From Burkholderiales bacterium (GTDB lineage: Bacteria > Pseudomonadota > Gammaproteobacteria > Burkholderiales > Burkholderiaceae): a DNA stretch of 42,173 nt. The stretch lies in assembly GCA_026225235.1 (NCBI GenBank), contig JAMFSK010000032.1, positions 1 to 42,173 on the forward strand, written 5' to 3'. The position numbers were made by a program, and so were the translations under genes. Positions 28,928-35,527 of the stretch are shown one piece after another (position 1 is the stretch's first letter; every line of letters starts with the position of its first letter). The notes beneath the pieces were generated by a model. It worked only from the letters and a program-made list of their open reading frames with translations. It searched no databases and was not told the origin of the DNA.

Positions 28928-29214
28928 CCATTTGCGACCAATCTGTGACACAGATTCTTACACTCAGCCCTTACCTCGATTTCAAGCAATTGCACATACG
29001 GGCGAGGGCTTTGTTTTGCTGCTCGGCTTCCTTCCTCCATTCAGAGGATGCGCCAAATGACCGCATCCCGCCTCAGTACCCAGTCGTCCGAAGAGAATCT
29101 ACCTCCCTCCTTATGGAGCTTTGCTTAGCTTTCCTTGAGAAGGTCTCATTTAGCGTTGGCTCTAGCTCTAGTCAGGTTCTAGCTTTGGCTCAGGCCCTGA
29201 GGTCAGGTTCAAGT
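28928..29214. other. atypical intergenic DNA with palindrome and CTAG cluster
   Basis: 287 bp of lower GC than the neighbourhood. A perfect 17-bp palindrome AATCTGTGACACAGATT lies at 28940-28956. At 29160-29214 a degenerate simple-sequence stretch has three CTAG tetramers (for example CTCTAGCTCTAGTCAGG) and repeated CAGGTTC. No convincing gene; a possible 31-codon minus-strand frame (MRSFGASSEWRKEAEQQNKA start) ends near 28976. Possibly the remains of a mobile element. Confidence 0.45.
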
Positions 29215-30180
29215 TCAAACCCAGCCTGACTTGCGCAGCCGCACAAACAGATACACGCACATGCTGATAGTCGCGCCGACTGCAACCGGATAGCCGTATT
29301 TGAAGTCCAGTTCCGGCATCCATTTGAAGTTCATGCCATAGAGACTGAACACCAGGGTTGGCACGGCAAGAATGGCGCCCCAGCCGGCGAGGCGCTTGAC
29401 CGTCTCATTCTGGGCAAAGGTGACGAGCGCGAGATTGATCTGGATCGCGGTCGTCATCATTTCCCGCACGCTGTCGAGGATCGTCACGGTCTTCAACGAA
29501 TGGTCGGAGATATCGCGAAAGTAGGGGCGCAATTCTTTCGGGATCAGGTCTTCGTGCAGGCGCACCAGTTGATGGCAAATATCGTCAACCGGCGTGACGG
29601 CTGAGCGCAAGCGCAGCATCTGCGCCTTCATCCGGTAAAGTCGGTTGATCGTGTCACGGTCATAGCGGTCGGTGAACAGCGATTCTTCGATCACTTCGAA
29701 GCGCGCCTGAATCTGGTCAGCTACTTCATAGAGGTTGTCAGTGATGAAGTCCATCACCGAATAGGCGACGAAAGCTGGGCCTTTCATCATCAGCGCGGGT
29801 GCCGACTCGCAACGCGCACGCACTTGCTGGTACGACGACGAGGAGCCGTGCCGGATCGAGACCACAAAATTTTTGCCGAGAAAAATATGCGTCTCACCGA
29901 ATAAGGGCACGTCATCGATCAACTGTGCCGTGTTCATGACGATAAACAGCGTCTCGCCATAGGTTTCGACCTTGGGCCGCTGATGGGCGATCAGGGCGTC
30001 TTCAATCGCGAGATCATGCAGCGAAAACTCCACCTGGATTTCTCTCAGCAGTTCGATCTTGGGGTCGACCACGCCGAGCCAGACGAAGGTATCGGGTTCC
30101 TTGAGGACTTCGCTGATGTCCTCGAGTGGGATATCGCCGATTTTCTTGCCGTTACGGTAGCCAGCAGAGTTGATGATCAT
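29215..30180 (-). CDS. corA: CorA-family magnesium/cobalt transporter
   Basis: Pentameric Mg2+ (Co2+, Ni2+) channel of the inner membrane. The 321-residue protein has the alpha/beta N-terminal funnel (ITDNLYEVADQIQARFEVIEESLF region on the stalk helix) and two C-terminal membrane helices. The signature YGMN stands at the end of TM1 (LAVPTLVFSLYGMNFKWMPEL), and the basic tail RLRKSGWV follows. ATG 30180 is the only good start. It is a stand-alone gene. Confidence 0.94.
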   Translation of the reverse strand: MIINSAGYRNGKKIGDIPLEDISEVLKEPDTFVWLGVVDPKIELLREIQVEFSLHDLAIEDALIAHQRPKVETYGETLFIVMNTAQLIDDVPLFGETHIFLGKNFVVSIRHGSSSSYQQVRARCESAPALMMKGPAFVAYSVMDFITDNLYEVADQIQARFEVIEESLFTDRYDRDTINRLYRMKAQMLRLRSAVTPVDDICHQLVRLHEDLIPKELRPYFRDISDHSLKTVTILDSVREMMTTAIQINLALVTFAQNETVKRLAGWGAILAVPTLVFSLYGMNFKWMPELDFKYGYPVAVGATISMCVYLFVRLRKSGWV

Positions 30181-30277
30181 AGGGGGGGAGGCCTGTTCGG
30201 GAATGCGGGCGCTTTTGATTGTAGCGTCCGGATGTGGCAGTCCATGCAGTAGGAGCGCCCGAGGTCGTCAGCAAAAA

Positions 30278-30305
30278 AAAGGCCGGCATCGAAATGCCGG
30301 CCTTT
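30278..30305 (-). terminator. intrinsic terminator of the NMT1-like gene
   Basis: Stem AAAGGCCGGCAT/ATGCCGGCCTTT with a CGAA loop; on the minus strand it is followed by eight T. It lies about 110 bp after the substrate-binding protein stop. Confidence 0.9.
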
Positions 30306-30413
30306 CAGAGGCTTGACTCAGTTCAGGGTAAACGTGAGTGCCTCACATCCAGCCTTACAAACCCTACAGTCCGGGCCTGTACCCCCATAAAAGCTTCCCG
30401 GGCAAAACGAAGC

Positions 30414-31472
30414 TCAAGGTGCGTTCGTCAGCGACGGATCGATATAAGTGCCGACGTCCTGTGAAGTCTTGTAGACCGCGTTGCGTACATTGAACTTGTC
30501 GGCATTCACGCTCGAACCGTAGACGGAGTCCAGCCCGTCGCCCTTGACGAACGCTTTCTTCGCTGCAGCCGCATCGAGCAGGTGCGTGCCCTTGAGCAGC
30601 GGCAAGTATTGCTCCGGCGTGAGGCCGTCGCGACCCGACATGATCTTGACCGCATCCGCTTGTGTCTTCGGATCGTTGACATAGGCAACACAGCGATACC
30701 AGACCTTGAGCACCTTCGCCCAATCGGCCTTGCGGGTCGCCAGGCTTGCCGGATTGACAGTGATCGCGTCGTAGATCAGACCCGGCGCATTGGCCGAGGT
30801 AAAGATCGGGCGCGAACCGGGAACACGCTTGAGCGCTTCGCCCGCGCTCGGTTGCCACACGCCGATGGCGGCGACGTCGCTCGACGAGGCCAGCACCTGC
30901 GGCAACTCATTAGTCTTGGCGTTGACGAGCGTGATGTCTGACTCTTTCAGACCGGCTTTTTCAAGTGCGGTATCAAGCAACAGGTGATCGACCAGACCGA
31001 CTTCGACTGCAACCTTCTTGCCCTTGAGCCCGGCAACGGTCTTTACGGACGGCTTGGCGATCACCATATCGTTGCCGCTCGAATAATCGGTCAGCAGAAA
31101 CATCACATTCTTCGCGCCGGTTGCGCCGGTCACGAGCGCGTCGCCATTGGTCGCGCCGACGGCGTCAAGCTTGCCGGCGGAGAAAGCATCGAGCGAGGCG
31201 GAGTAATCGAACCACTCGAAATCGACATCGACACCGGCTTCCTTGAACCAGCCCTTGTCGATCGCGATCTGGAACGCGACAAAACCCGGCCAGTCGCTAT
31301 AGCCGATTTTCAGCGGCGCGGCGGCATAGGCAGGGGCAGTAGCAAAGCCGACAGCGAGCGCGGCCACTACGCCGGCGATGGCACGACGTACCAGGCGGGC
31401 AGGGCGGAGGTGAGACGACTTCACAGGCGGGCGAGCGGACGGACGGACCAGCGAAGACTCGAATCGTTTCAT
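30414..31472 (-). CDS. NMT1/THI5-like ABC transporter substrate-binding protein
   Basis: Periplasmic binding protein of the NMT1/THI5/SsuA type that captures a small nitrogenous or sulfonated ligand. The 352-residue form starts at ATG 31472 with CTGGAG before it. It has a long basic signal peptide (RRAIAGVVAALAVGFATAPAYA), then LKIGYSDWPGFVAFQIAIDKGWFKEAGVDVDF, the usual N-lobe. A second lobe (LKGKKVAVEVGLVDHLLLDTAL) and a helical C-terminus follow. No permease or ATPase gene lies beside it, so it must use a distant membrane complex. Its leader carries the RNA structure at 31612-31686, and a strong terminator closes the unit, so it is a one-gene transcript. The riboswitch and a nearby guanine-deaminase-type enzyme point to a purine-like ligand (inference). 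Confidence 0.88.
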   Translation of the reverse strand: MKRFESSLVRPSARPPVKSSHLRPARLVRRAIAGVVAALAVGFATAPAYAAAPLKIGYSDWPGFVAFQIAIDKGWFKEAGVDVDFEWFDYSASLDAFSAGKLDAVGATNGDALVTGATGAKNVMFLLTDYSSGNDMVIAKPSVKTVAGLKGKKVAVEVGLVDHLLLDTALEKAGLKESDITLVNAKTNELPQVLASSSDVAAIGVWQPSAGEALKRVPGSRPIFTSANAPGLIYDAITVNPASLATRKADWAKVLKVWYRCVAYVNDPKTQADAVKIMSGRDGLTPEQYLPLLKGTHLLDAAAAKKAFVKGDGLDSVYGSSVNADKFNVRNAVYKTSQDVGTYIDPSLTNAP

Positions 31473-31571
31473 CAGTTTCTCCAGGAGACCGGGTGAGCAT
31501 GAGCGTATTGGATCGGCTCGTGCACGGCTGGCAGGGCTGCTCATCGCTCAGATCGAGATGGGCAACTGCGA

Positions 31572-31592
31572 GTCGTCGCACAAACCGACGAC
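31572..31592 (-). repeat. hairpin between the leader RNA and the gene start
   Basis: GTCGTCG and CGACGAC pair perfectly around seven bases, 20 bases downstream (in the transcript) of the riboswitch candidate. There is no T-run. It could belong to the expression platform. Confidence 0.4.
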
Positions 31593-31611
31593 ATGACCGG
31601 TTCCAGCGGAT

Positions 31612-31686
31612 GCGGGAGAATCAAAGCCGGCCACGGAGAGGCACGATAGCCGTCGCTATCGCCGATCTCCCGGGCTTTTATCCCGC
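31612..31686 (-). promoter_or_regulatory. structured leader RNA, candidate NMT1-type (xanthine-I) riboswitch
   Basis: In the minus-strand transcript four stems nest in one long arm: GCGGGA with UCCCGC (31686-31681 / 31617-31612), AAAGCC with GGCUUU (31678-31673 / 31628-31623), GGAGA with UCUCC (31670-31666 / 31639-31635), and CGAUAGC with GCUAUCG around a GACG loop (31661-31644). Asymmetric internal loops separate them (UA opposite GAUUC; CG-side opposite GUGGCC). The NMT1 RNA motif, later shown to bind xanthine, is a long two-helix arm with conserved internal loops. It lies in front of NMT1-like binding-protein and purine genes, chiefly in beta- and alphaproteobacteria. Structure is seen in the sequence; class assignment is from memory and context. 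The mechanism (on or off) cannot be read here. Confidence 0.65.
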
Positions 31687-31844
31687 CGTGTAGTGCCACC
31701 AAACCAACCGGCTGCTACGCCATTGCCTTGGCACACCGGGCTGCTCTCGGACCAGACATTCTTGCGAACCGGAACCCTAGCATCCCTAAGATGCGACACC
31801 GCCGCACCTCTCGGGAGGATGTGAAGCGATAAGCATGCCAGCGC

Positions 31845-32213
31845 TCAGTCGAGTGCCGCGAAACGTTCATGCACATAGGCGAGGAATTGCTCGAGGCGCA
31901 GCGAAATCGCCGCGGCGAGGCTCACGTACTTGATCCGGCGATCATGCTCGGCGCTCGTTTCAAGAAGCCAGCCGCCATCGATCAAACCCTGCACATAGCG
32001 CACCGCCGTGCGCCGGCTCACACCGGGCATGAAGTCATACAGCGCGGTCTTGGCGAACTGCTCGTGATCGTCCATCCACATATGGCAAAACAGGTCACTG
32101 TAATTCAGGTCATTGAGTCCCAGATCGCCGAACTGCGCGGACCATTGCAAGTCCATGTCGAGAATCGCTTGAGCGACGGCCTGGCCCTTGTTGCGGGTGA
32201 TTTTTTTCTTCAT
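31845..32213 (-). CDS. small winged-helix DNA-binding protein
   Basis: A 122-residue protein starting MKKKITRNKGQAVAQAI. Its middle part MPGVSRRTAVRYVQGLIDGGWLLETS followed by EHDRRIKYVSLA has the helix-turn-helix plus beta-wing pattern of MarR/phage-type winged helices. The last helix (LRLEQFLAYVHERFAAL) could dimerise. No ligand domain is present. It is divergent from the TIM-barrel/oxygenase operon, and two inverted repeats lie in the shared 180-bp promoter, so it probably controls that operon and itself (inference). I do not recognise a named family. Confidence 0.7.
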   Translation of the reverse strand: MKKKITRNKGQAVAQAILDMDLQWSAQFGDLGLNDLNYSDLFCHMWMDDHEQFAKTALYDFMPGVSRRTAVRYVQGLIDGGWLLETSAEHDRRIKYVSLAAAISLRLEQFLAYVHERFAALD

Positions 32214-32328
32214 CGATTCACCAGTAGGAGGAGGCGCGCACAGTTTATGTGCAAAACGACACGGAAATCGAGCGTCGATGAAATCAGCTCGCTGCATCTC
32301 GGATTTGCATCGCCCCGGCACGCTCCAA

Positions 32329-32352
32329 ATTATTTTTGCGCGCCAAAATTAT
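32329..32352. promoter_or_regulatory. 24-bp imperfect palindrome, putative operator
   Basis: ATTATTTTTG, CGCG, CCAAAATTAT: eight of ten arm positions match. It lies in the divergent promoter 41-65 bp before ATG 32394, directly next to a second inverted repeat. Confidence 0.45.
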
Positions 32353-32368
32353 CATGTACGATTACATG
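32353..32368. promoter_or_regulatory. 16-bp inverted repeat, putative operator
   Basis: CATGTA CGAT TACATG: perfect six-base arms, 25 bp before ATG 32394, where a bound repressor would block the start of the plus-strand operon. Confidence 0.5.
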
Positions 32369-32393
32369 CACTTTTACACATAACTGAGTGGAC

Positions 32394-33266
32394 ATGGAAT
32401 TTAAACTGTTCAAAACTTTCTGGGGTTTCGACGGTGGCCCGTCGGATGCGGCGCCGCTGGTCCGCGCGGCGGGGTTCGATGGCATCGAAGCACCGGTGCC
32501 AACCGGTGAGGTTGCACGTGAAGCATTCGCCGCCTCGATTGTGACTGAACAGCTCGACTTTATCGCCGAGATCACCACTGCCGGCAGCTATGTGCCGGAG
32601 CGCCATGCGACGCCCGACGATCATCTGCGCGATTTCGAAGCCAAGATCATCTGGGGCAAGCCGCTCAAGCCGCGCTTCTTCAATGTCATGGCCGGGTGTG
32701 ACGCGTGGCCGGCCGATACGCAAATCGACTTCTTTACTCGCGCCGTGGACCTCGCCGCAAAGCACGATGTGATCTGCAGCTTTGAAACCCATCGCGGTCG
32801 TTCCTTCTTCAACCCCTGGATCACGCGTGATGTGGCGCGCGCCGTTCCGGAACTCAAGCTGACGTGTGACTTCAGTCACTGGGTGTCAGTCTGCGAGCGG
32901 CTGCTCGACAGCGAGTGGGACACGGTACTCGAACTCGCACCGCATGCGCATCATCTGCACGGGCGTATCGGCTATCCGCAAGGGCCGCAGGTGCCCCATC
33001 CGGCCGCGCCCGAATATGCCGACTGCCTAGAGTCGCATCAGCGCATCTGGGAGGCTCTCTGGACCGCACAGATCCAGCAGGGCTATCAGACCACGACCAT
33101 GACGCCCGAGTTCGGGCCCGATGGTTACCTGCATACCTTGCCGTTCACGAATGCCCCGGTGGCCGATCTCTGGGAGATCAATACCTGGATGGGACAAACC
33201 GAACGCAGGCATATCGCAGCCTTCCTTGCGCGGCAGGGTGCCGCGCGCGTTGCCGAGCTTGCCTGA
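32394..33266 (+). CDS. TIM-barrel sugar-phosphate isomerase/epimerase-like protein
   Basis: A 290-residue protein of the xylose-isomerase-like TIM-barrel superfamily (AP endonuclease 2 fold). Metal-site-like residues appear at strand ends: CSFETHRG, TCDFSHW, HHLHGRIGY and MTPEFGPDG (Glu, Asp/His, His, Glu). The usual members isomerise or epimerise small sugars or hydroxypyruvate. The sequence differs from typical hydroxypyruvate isomerase (Hyi) in length and in WEINTWMGQTERRHIAAFL at the end. The gene overlaps nothing; the next ATG comes one base after its TGA, so the two are an operon and likely work on the same compound. Substrate unknown; the purine-type neighbours are the only clue. Confidence 0.8.
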   Translation: MEFKLFKTFWGFDGGPSDAAPLVRAAGFDGIEAPVPTGEVAREAFAASIVTEQLDFIAEITTAGSYVPERHATPDDHLRDFEAKIIWGKPLKPRFFNVMAGCDAWPADTQIDFFTRAVDLAAKHDVICSFETHRGRSFFNPWITRDVARAVPELKLTCDFSHWVSVCERLLDSEWDTVLELAPHAHHLHGRIGYPQGPQVPHPAAPEYADCLESHQRIWEALWTAQIQQGYQTTTMTPEFGPDGYLHTLPFTNAPVADLWEINTWMGQTERRHIAAFLARQGAARVAELA

Positions 33267-33267
33267 C

Positions 33268-34317
33268 ATGAATGCAAATCACACCGGCTTTGATCGCTTG
33301 CCCGTAGTCGACGTTAGCGGGCTCTATAGCAATGATCTCGACGAGCGCATGGCCACCGCGAAGGTGCTCGACCGCGCCGCTCGCGATGCGGGCTTCTTCT
33401 ATGTGACGGGACATCAGGTCAGCCGGGCCCAGCAAGGAGCGCTGGTCGATCATGCGCAACGGTTTTTTGCCGAACCGCATGACTGGAAGATGCGCTATTA
33501 CATTGGCGAGTCGCTCGCGCATCGTGGCTATGTGCCTGAGGGCGAGGAGGTGTTCGCCGCAGGCAAGCGCGACAAGAAGGAAGCGTTCGATACGGGCGCG
33601 GACCTGCCCCTCGACGATCCGCTCGTGCGGGCCGGCACGCCCTTGCTCGGGCCGAACGTATGGCCTGACCAGCCGGGGTTCAGCGAGGCCGTCACGGATT
33701 ACTACCAGGCAGCGTTCGCGCTCGGCCGGGTTTTGTTTCGCGGTTTTTCGCTCGCGCTCGGCCTGCCCGAGACGCACTTCGAGACGTATCTAAGCAAGCC
33801 GCCAAGCCAGCTGCGTCTGGTTCACTATCCATTCGACGCTGCTGCAGCGGATGCGCCTGGCATCGGTGCCCACACCGACTACGAGTGTTTTACGATCCTG
33901 TTGCCGACTGCGCCGGGGCTCGAGGTCATGAACGGTGATGGCGAATGGATCGATGCACCACCGATCGACAATGCGTTTGTCGTCAATATTGGTGACATGC
34001 TGGAAGTGTGGACGGGTGGCACCTATGTGGCGACCTCGCATCGCGTGCGCAAGGTCACCGAAGAACGCTATTCGTTCCCGCTGTTTTTCGCATGCGACTA
34101 CGCTACGGTGGTCGAACCATTGCCGAAGTTTGCGACGCCCGAGGTCCTCGCAAAATATCCGCCGGTCTCCGCGGGCGATCATCTGTTCGCCCAGACAGCG
34201 CAGAGCTTCACGTATCTCAAGCAACGGCTCGAACGCGGCGAACTCGTGCTGCCTGATGGATCGAAAGCATTGGCGAGCTTCGGACAGCAGGCCCGTTACG
34301 CGGCGGTCGACGAATAG
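33268..34317 (+). CDS. isopenicillin-N-synthase-like 2-oxoglutarate/Fe(II) oxygenase
   Basis: A 349-residue member of the IPNS/DAOCS/flavonoid-oxygenase type. It has an N-terminal DIOX_N part (LPVVDVSGL, DAGFFYVTGHQV) and the jelly-roll core with iron ligands His202, Asp204 (GAHTDYECFTIL) and His258 (ATSHRVRK). Arg267-x-Ser269 (ERYSFPLFF) would hold the 2-oxoglutarate C5 carboxylate. All are intact, so an active oxygenase is expected. It is co-transcribed with the TIM-barrel gene (1 bp gap) and convergent with the guanine-deaminase-type gene (21 bp between stops). The substrate is not known. A purine-derived or related nitrogen heterocycle fits the locus but is only a guess. Confidence 0.87.
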   Translation: MNANHTGFDRLPVVDVSGLYSNDLDERMATAKVLDRAARDAGFFYVTGHQVSRAQQGALVDHAQRFFAEPHDWKMRYYIGESLAHRGYVPEGEEVFAAGKRDKKEAFDTGADLPLDDPLVRAGTPLLGPNVWPDQPGFSEAVTDYYQAAFALGRVLFRGFSLALGLPETHFETYLSKPPSQLRLVHYPFDAAAADAPGIGAHTDYECFTILLPTAPGLEVMNGDGEWIDAPPIDNAFVVNIGDMLEVWTGGTYVATSHRVRKVTEERYSFPLFFACDYATVVEPLPKFATPEVLAKYPPVSAGDHLFAQTAQSFTYLKQRLERGELVLPDGSKALASFGQQARYAAVDE

Positions 34318-34338
34318 CGGCGGCGACGTCTGGTGGCG

Positions 34339-34806
34339 TCAGGGCTTCGATGTTCGGGCCTGCCAGAGTGTATAGGGACTGTCGAGCAACGCCGAAGCGG
34401 GCTTCTCGGCAATCGGCATCATCTGGCGCTCGACTGGCTTGCCGATCTCTGCGTAGACATGAAGCGCCGCAACGCCGTACTTCGCGCCATGCGTTTTCGA
34501 ATACGCGAAGAACACTTCACTGGCACCTGCGAGATAGATCGCAGACAAGCACATCGGGCAGGGTTCGCCGCTCGCATAGATCGTGCAGCCCTCGAGCCTG
34601 AGTGAGCCGAGCGCCTGCGCTGCCGCCCGAATCGCCTGCATCTCGGCATGCGCGGTGGGGTCACCAGTCTCCAGTAGTTCGTTGACACCAGTCGAGACCA
34701 CTTCGGCATCTTTCGTGATCACCGAGCCGAAAGGCCGGCCGCCTTTGTCGCGGACATTGTCGATGGCCAGTTGCACGGCCTGATCGAGATAACGTTGTTC
34801 GAACAT
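34339..34806 (-). CDS. guanine-deaminase-type nucleoside deaminase
   Basis: A 155-residue zinc deaminase of the cytidine-deaminase fold. Zinc ligands His53, Cys83 and Cys86 and the proton shuttle Glu55 stand in TAHAEMQAIR and GEPCPMCLSAIY. These numbers and the total length equal those of B. subtilis guanine deaminase GuaD (about 156 residues), and SPYTLWQ near the end matches its C-terminal region that swaps into the partner active site. Guanine to xanthine plus ammonia is the most likely reaction; related members act on cytosine, tRNA adenosine or other bases. ATG 34806 follows AAAGGA. A xanthine-sensing leader RNA nearby would fit its product. Confidence 0.78.
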   Translation of the reverse strand: MFEQRYLDQAVQLAIDNVRDKGGRPFGSVITKDAEVVSTGVNELLETGDPTAHAEMQAIRAAAQALGSLRLEGCTIYASGEPCPMCLSAIYLAGASEVFFAYSKTHGAKYGVAALHVYAEIGKPVERQMMPIAEKPASALLDSPYTLWQARTSKP

Positions 34807-34820
34807 CGCAGTACATCCTT

Positions 34821-34847
34821 TGGCGATTGGGCGATTTGGGCGATCGG
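34821..34847. repeat. three tandem GGCGAT units in the deaminase leader
   Basis: GGCGATTG, GGCGATTTG and GGCGATCGG follow each other directly (34822-34847), just before the ribosome site of the minus-strand deaminase. Slippage-prone or a site for a regulator. Confidence 0.45.
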
Positions 34848-34858
34848 ACGAGACAGGG

Positions 34859-34874
34859 TGCCTCGCGCGAGGCA
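34859..34874. promoter_or_regulatory. 16-bp perfect palindrome upstream of the deaminase
   Basis: TGCCTCGCGCGAGGCA reads the same on both strands. It lies 53-68 bp before the deaminase start. Candidate operator, or a leader hairpin. Confidence 0.45.
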
Positions 34875-34950
34875 GTGTAGCGCACGACAAAATTCGTGCC
34901 GCGACAAGACCCTGATGGCCTCGGGACGAGACGGCCGCCGCGCTCATTGA

Positions 34951-34962
34951 GTACAATTGTGC
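34951..34962. promoter_or_regulatory. AT-centred palindrome in the divergent promoter
   Basis: GTACAATTGTGC with a perfect ACAATTGT core (34953-34960), between the deaminase and the VOC gene. The form resembles sites of GntR-type regulators, but no such regulator gene is next to it. Confidence 0.35.
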
Positions 34963-35083
34963 AAGACGCCCCGATCGTATCGCCGCGCTTCGTGTCCCCA
35001 CGTAATGCGGGCAACCAGAGTGCCGCACGATGCAGGCCGAATACGCCGCACCCGTTGTCTTTCCCTGCCGAAAGGAATCTGCC

Positions 35084-35506
35084 GTGACCGCCGCACCGCT
35101 CTTTCATCTTGCTTTCCCCGTCGACGATCTTTCCACGGCCCGCCAGTTCTACGGCGAACTGCTTGGTTGTGAAGAAGGGCGCAGTTCGGACGACTGGGTC
35201 GACTTTAATTTTGGCGGTCACCAGATCGTGGCCCACCTGGCACCCGATGAAGTCGGTCACCGCGCCCTGAGCCAGGTCGATGGCGATGCCGTGCCCGTCC
35301 GCCATTTCGGCCTGATCCTCGCAATGACCGATTGGCAAGCGCTGGCCGACAAGCTCACCGCGCACGGCACGCAATTCATCATCGAACCGCATATCCGTTT
35401 CAAAGGGCAGGTCGGCGAGCAGGCGACCATGTTCTTTCTCGATCCGTGTGGCAACGCGCTCGAATTCAAGGCCTTCGGTAGCCGCGATCAGATCTTCGCC
35501 AAGTAA
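35084..35506 (+). CDS. VOC (glyoxalase/dioxygenase fold) family protein
   Basis: A 140-residue metal-enzyme fold protein with paired beta-alpha-beta-beta-beta modules: [27 protein letters not shown] and [17 protein letters not shown], ending [15 protein letters not shown]. His (FHLAFP), and Glu (LEFKAF) are in the usual metal places. GTG 35084 is chosen because AAAGGA lies eight bases upstream; an ATG further up has none. The reaction is not predictable: members include glyoxalase, dioxygenases and antibiotic-resistance proteins. A DHA2 exporter follows after 21 bp, so they are likely one operon, which hints at a detoxification role. Confidence 0.85.
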   Translation: MTAAPLFHLAFPVDDLSTARQFYGELLGCEEGRSSDDWVDFNFGGHQIVAHLAPDEVGHRALSQVDGDAVPVRHFGLILAMTDWQALADKLTAHGTQFIIEPHIRFKGQVGEQATMFFLDPCGNALEFKAFGSRDQIFAK

Positions 35507-35527
35507 GACCCGAACGCGCTCAATCCG

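Larger units (their letters stand above)
31473..31844. other. intergenic region between the regulator and the NMT1-like gene
   Basis: 372 bp that holds the leader RNA (31612-31686) and the smaller hairpin (31572-31592) on the minus strand. The promoter of the NMT1-like gene must lie at about 31690-31800; no clear -35/-10 pair could be fixed. No coding frame is supported. Confidence 0.5.

Noticed and set aside
28945..29229. 95-codon plus-strand frame overlapping the end of corA
   Set aside because: Simple-sequence Ser/Leu composition, no ribosome site, and overlap with corA coding sequence.
31644..31661. Leader hairpin with GACG loop considered as part of a guanidine-II (mini-ykkC) riboswitch
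   Set aside because: The loop register does not give ACGR in a tetraloop and there is no second matching hairpin; the long nested arm fits the NMT1 type better.
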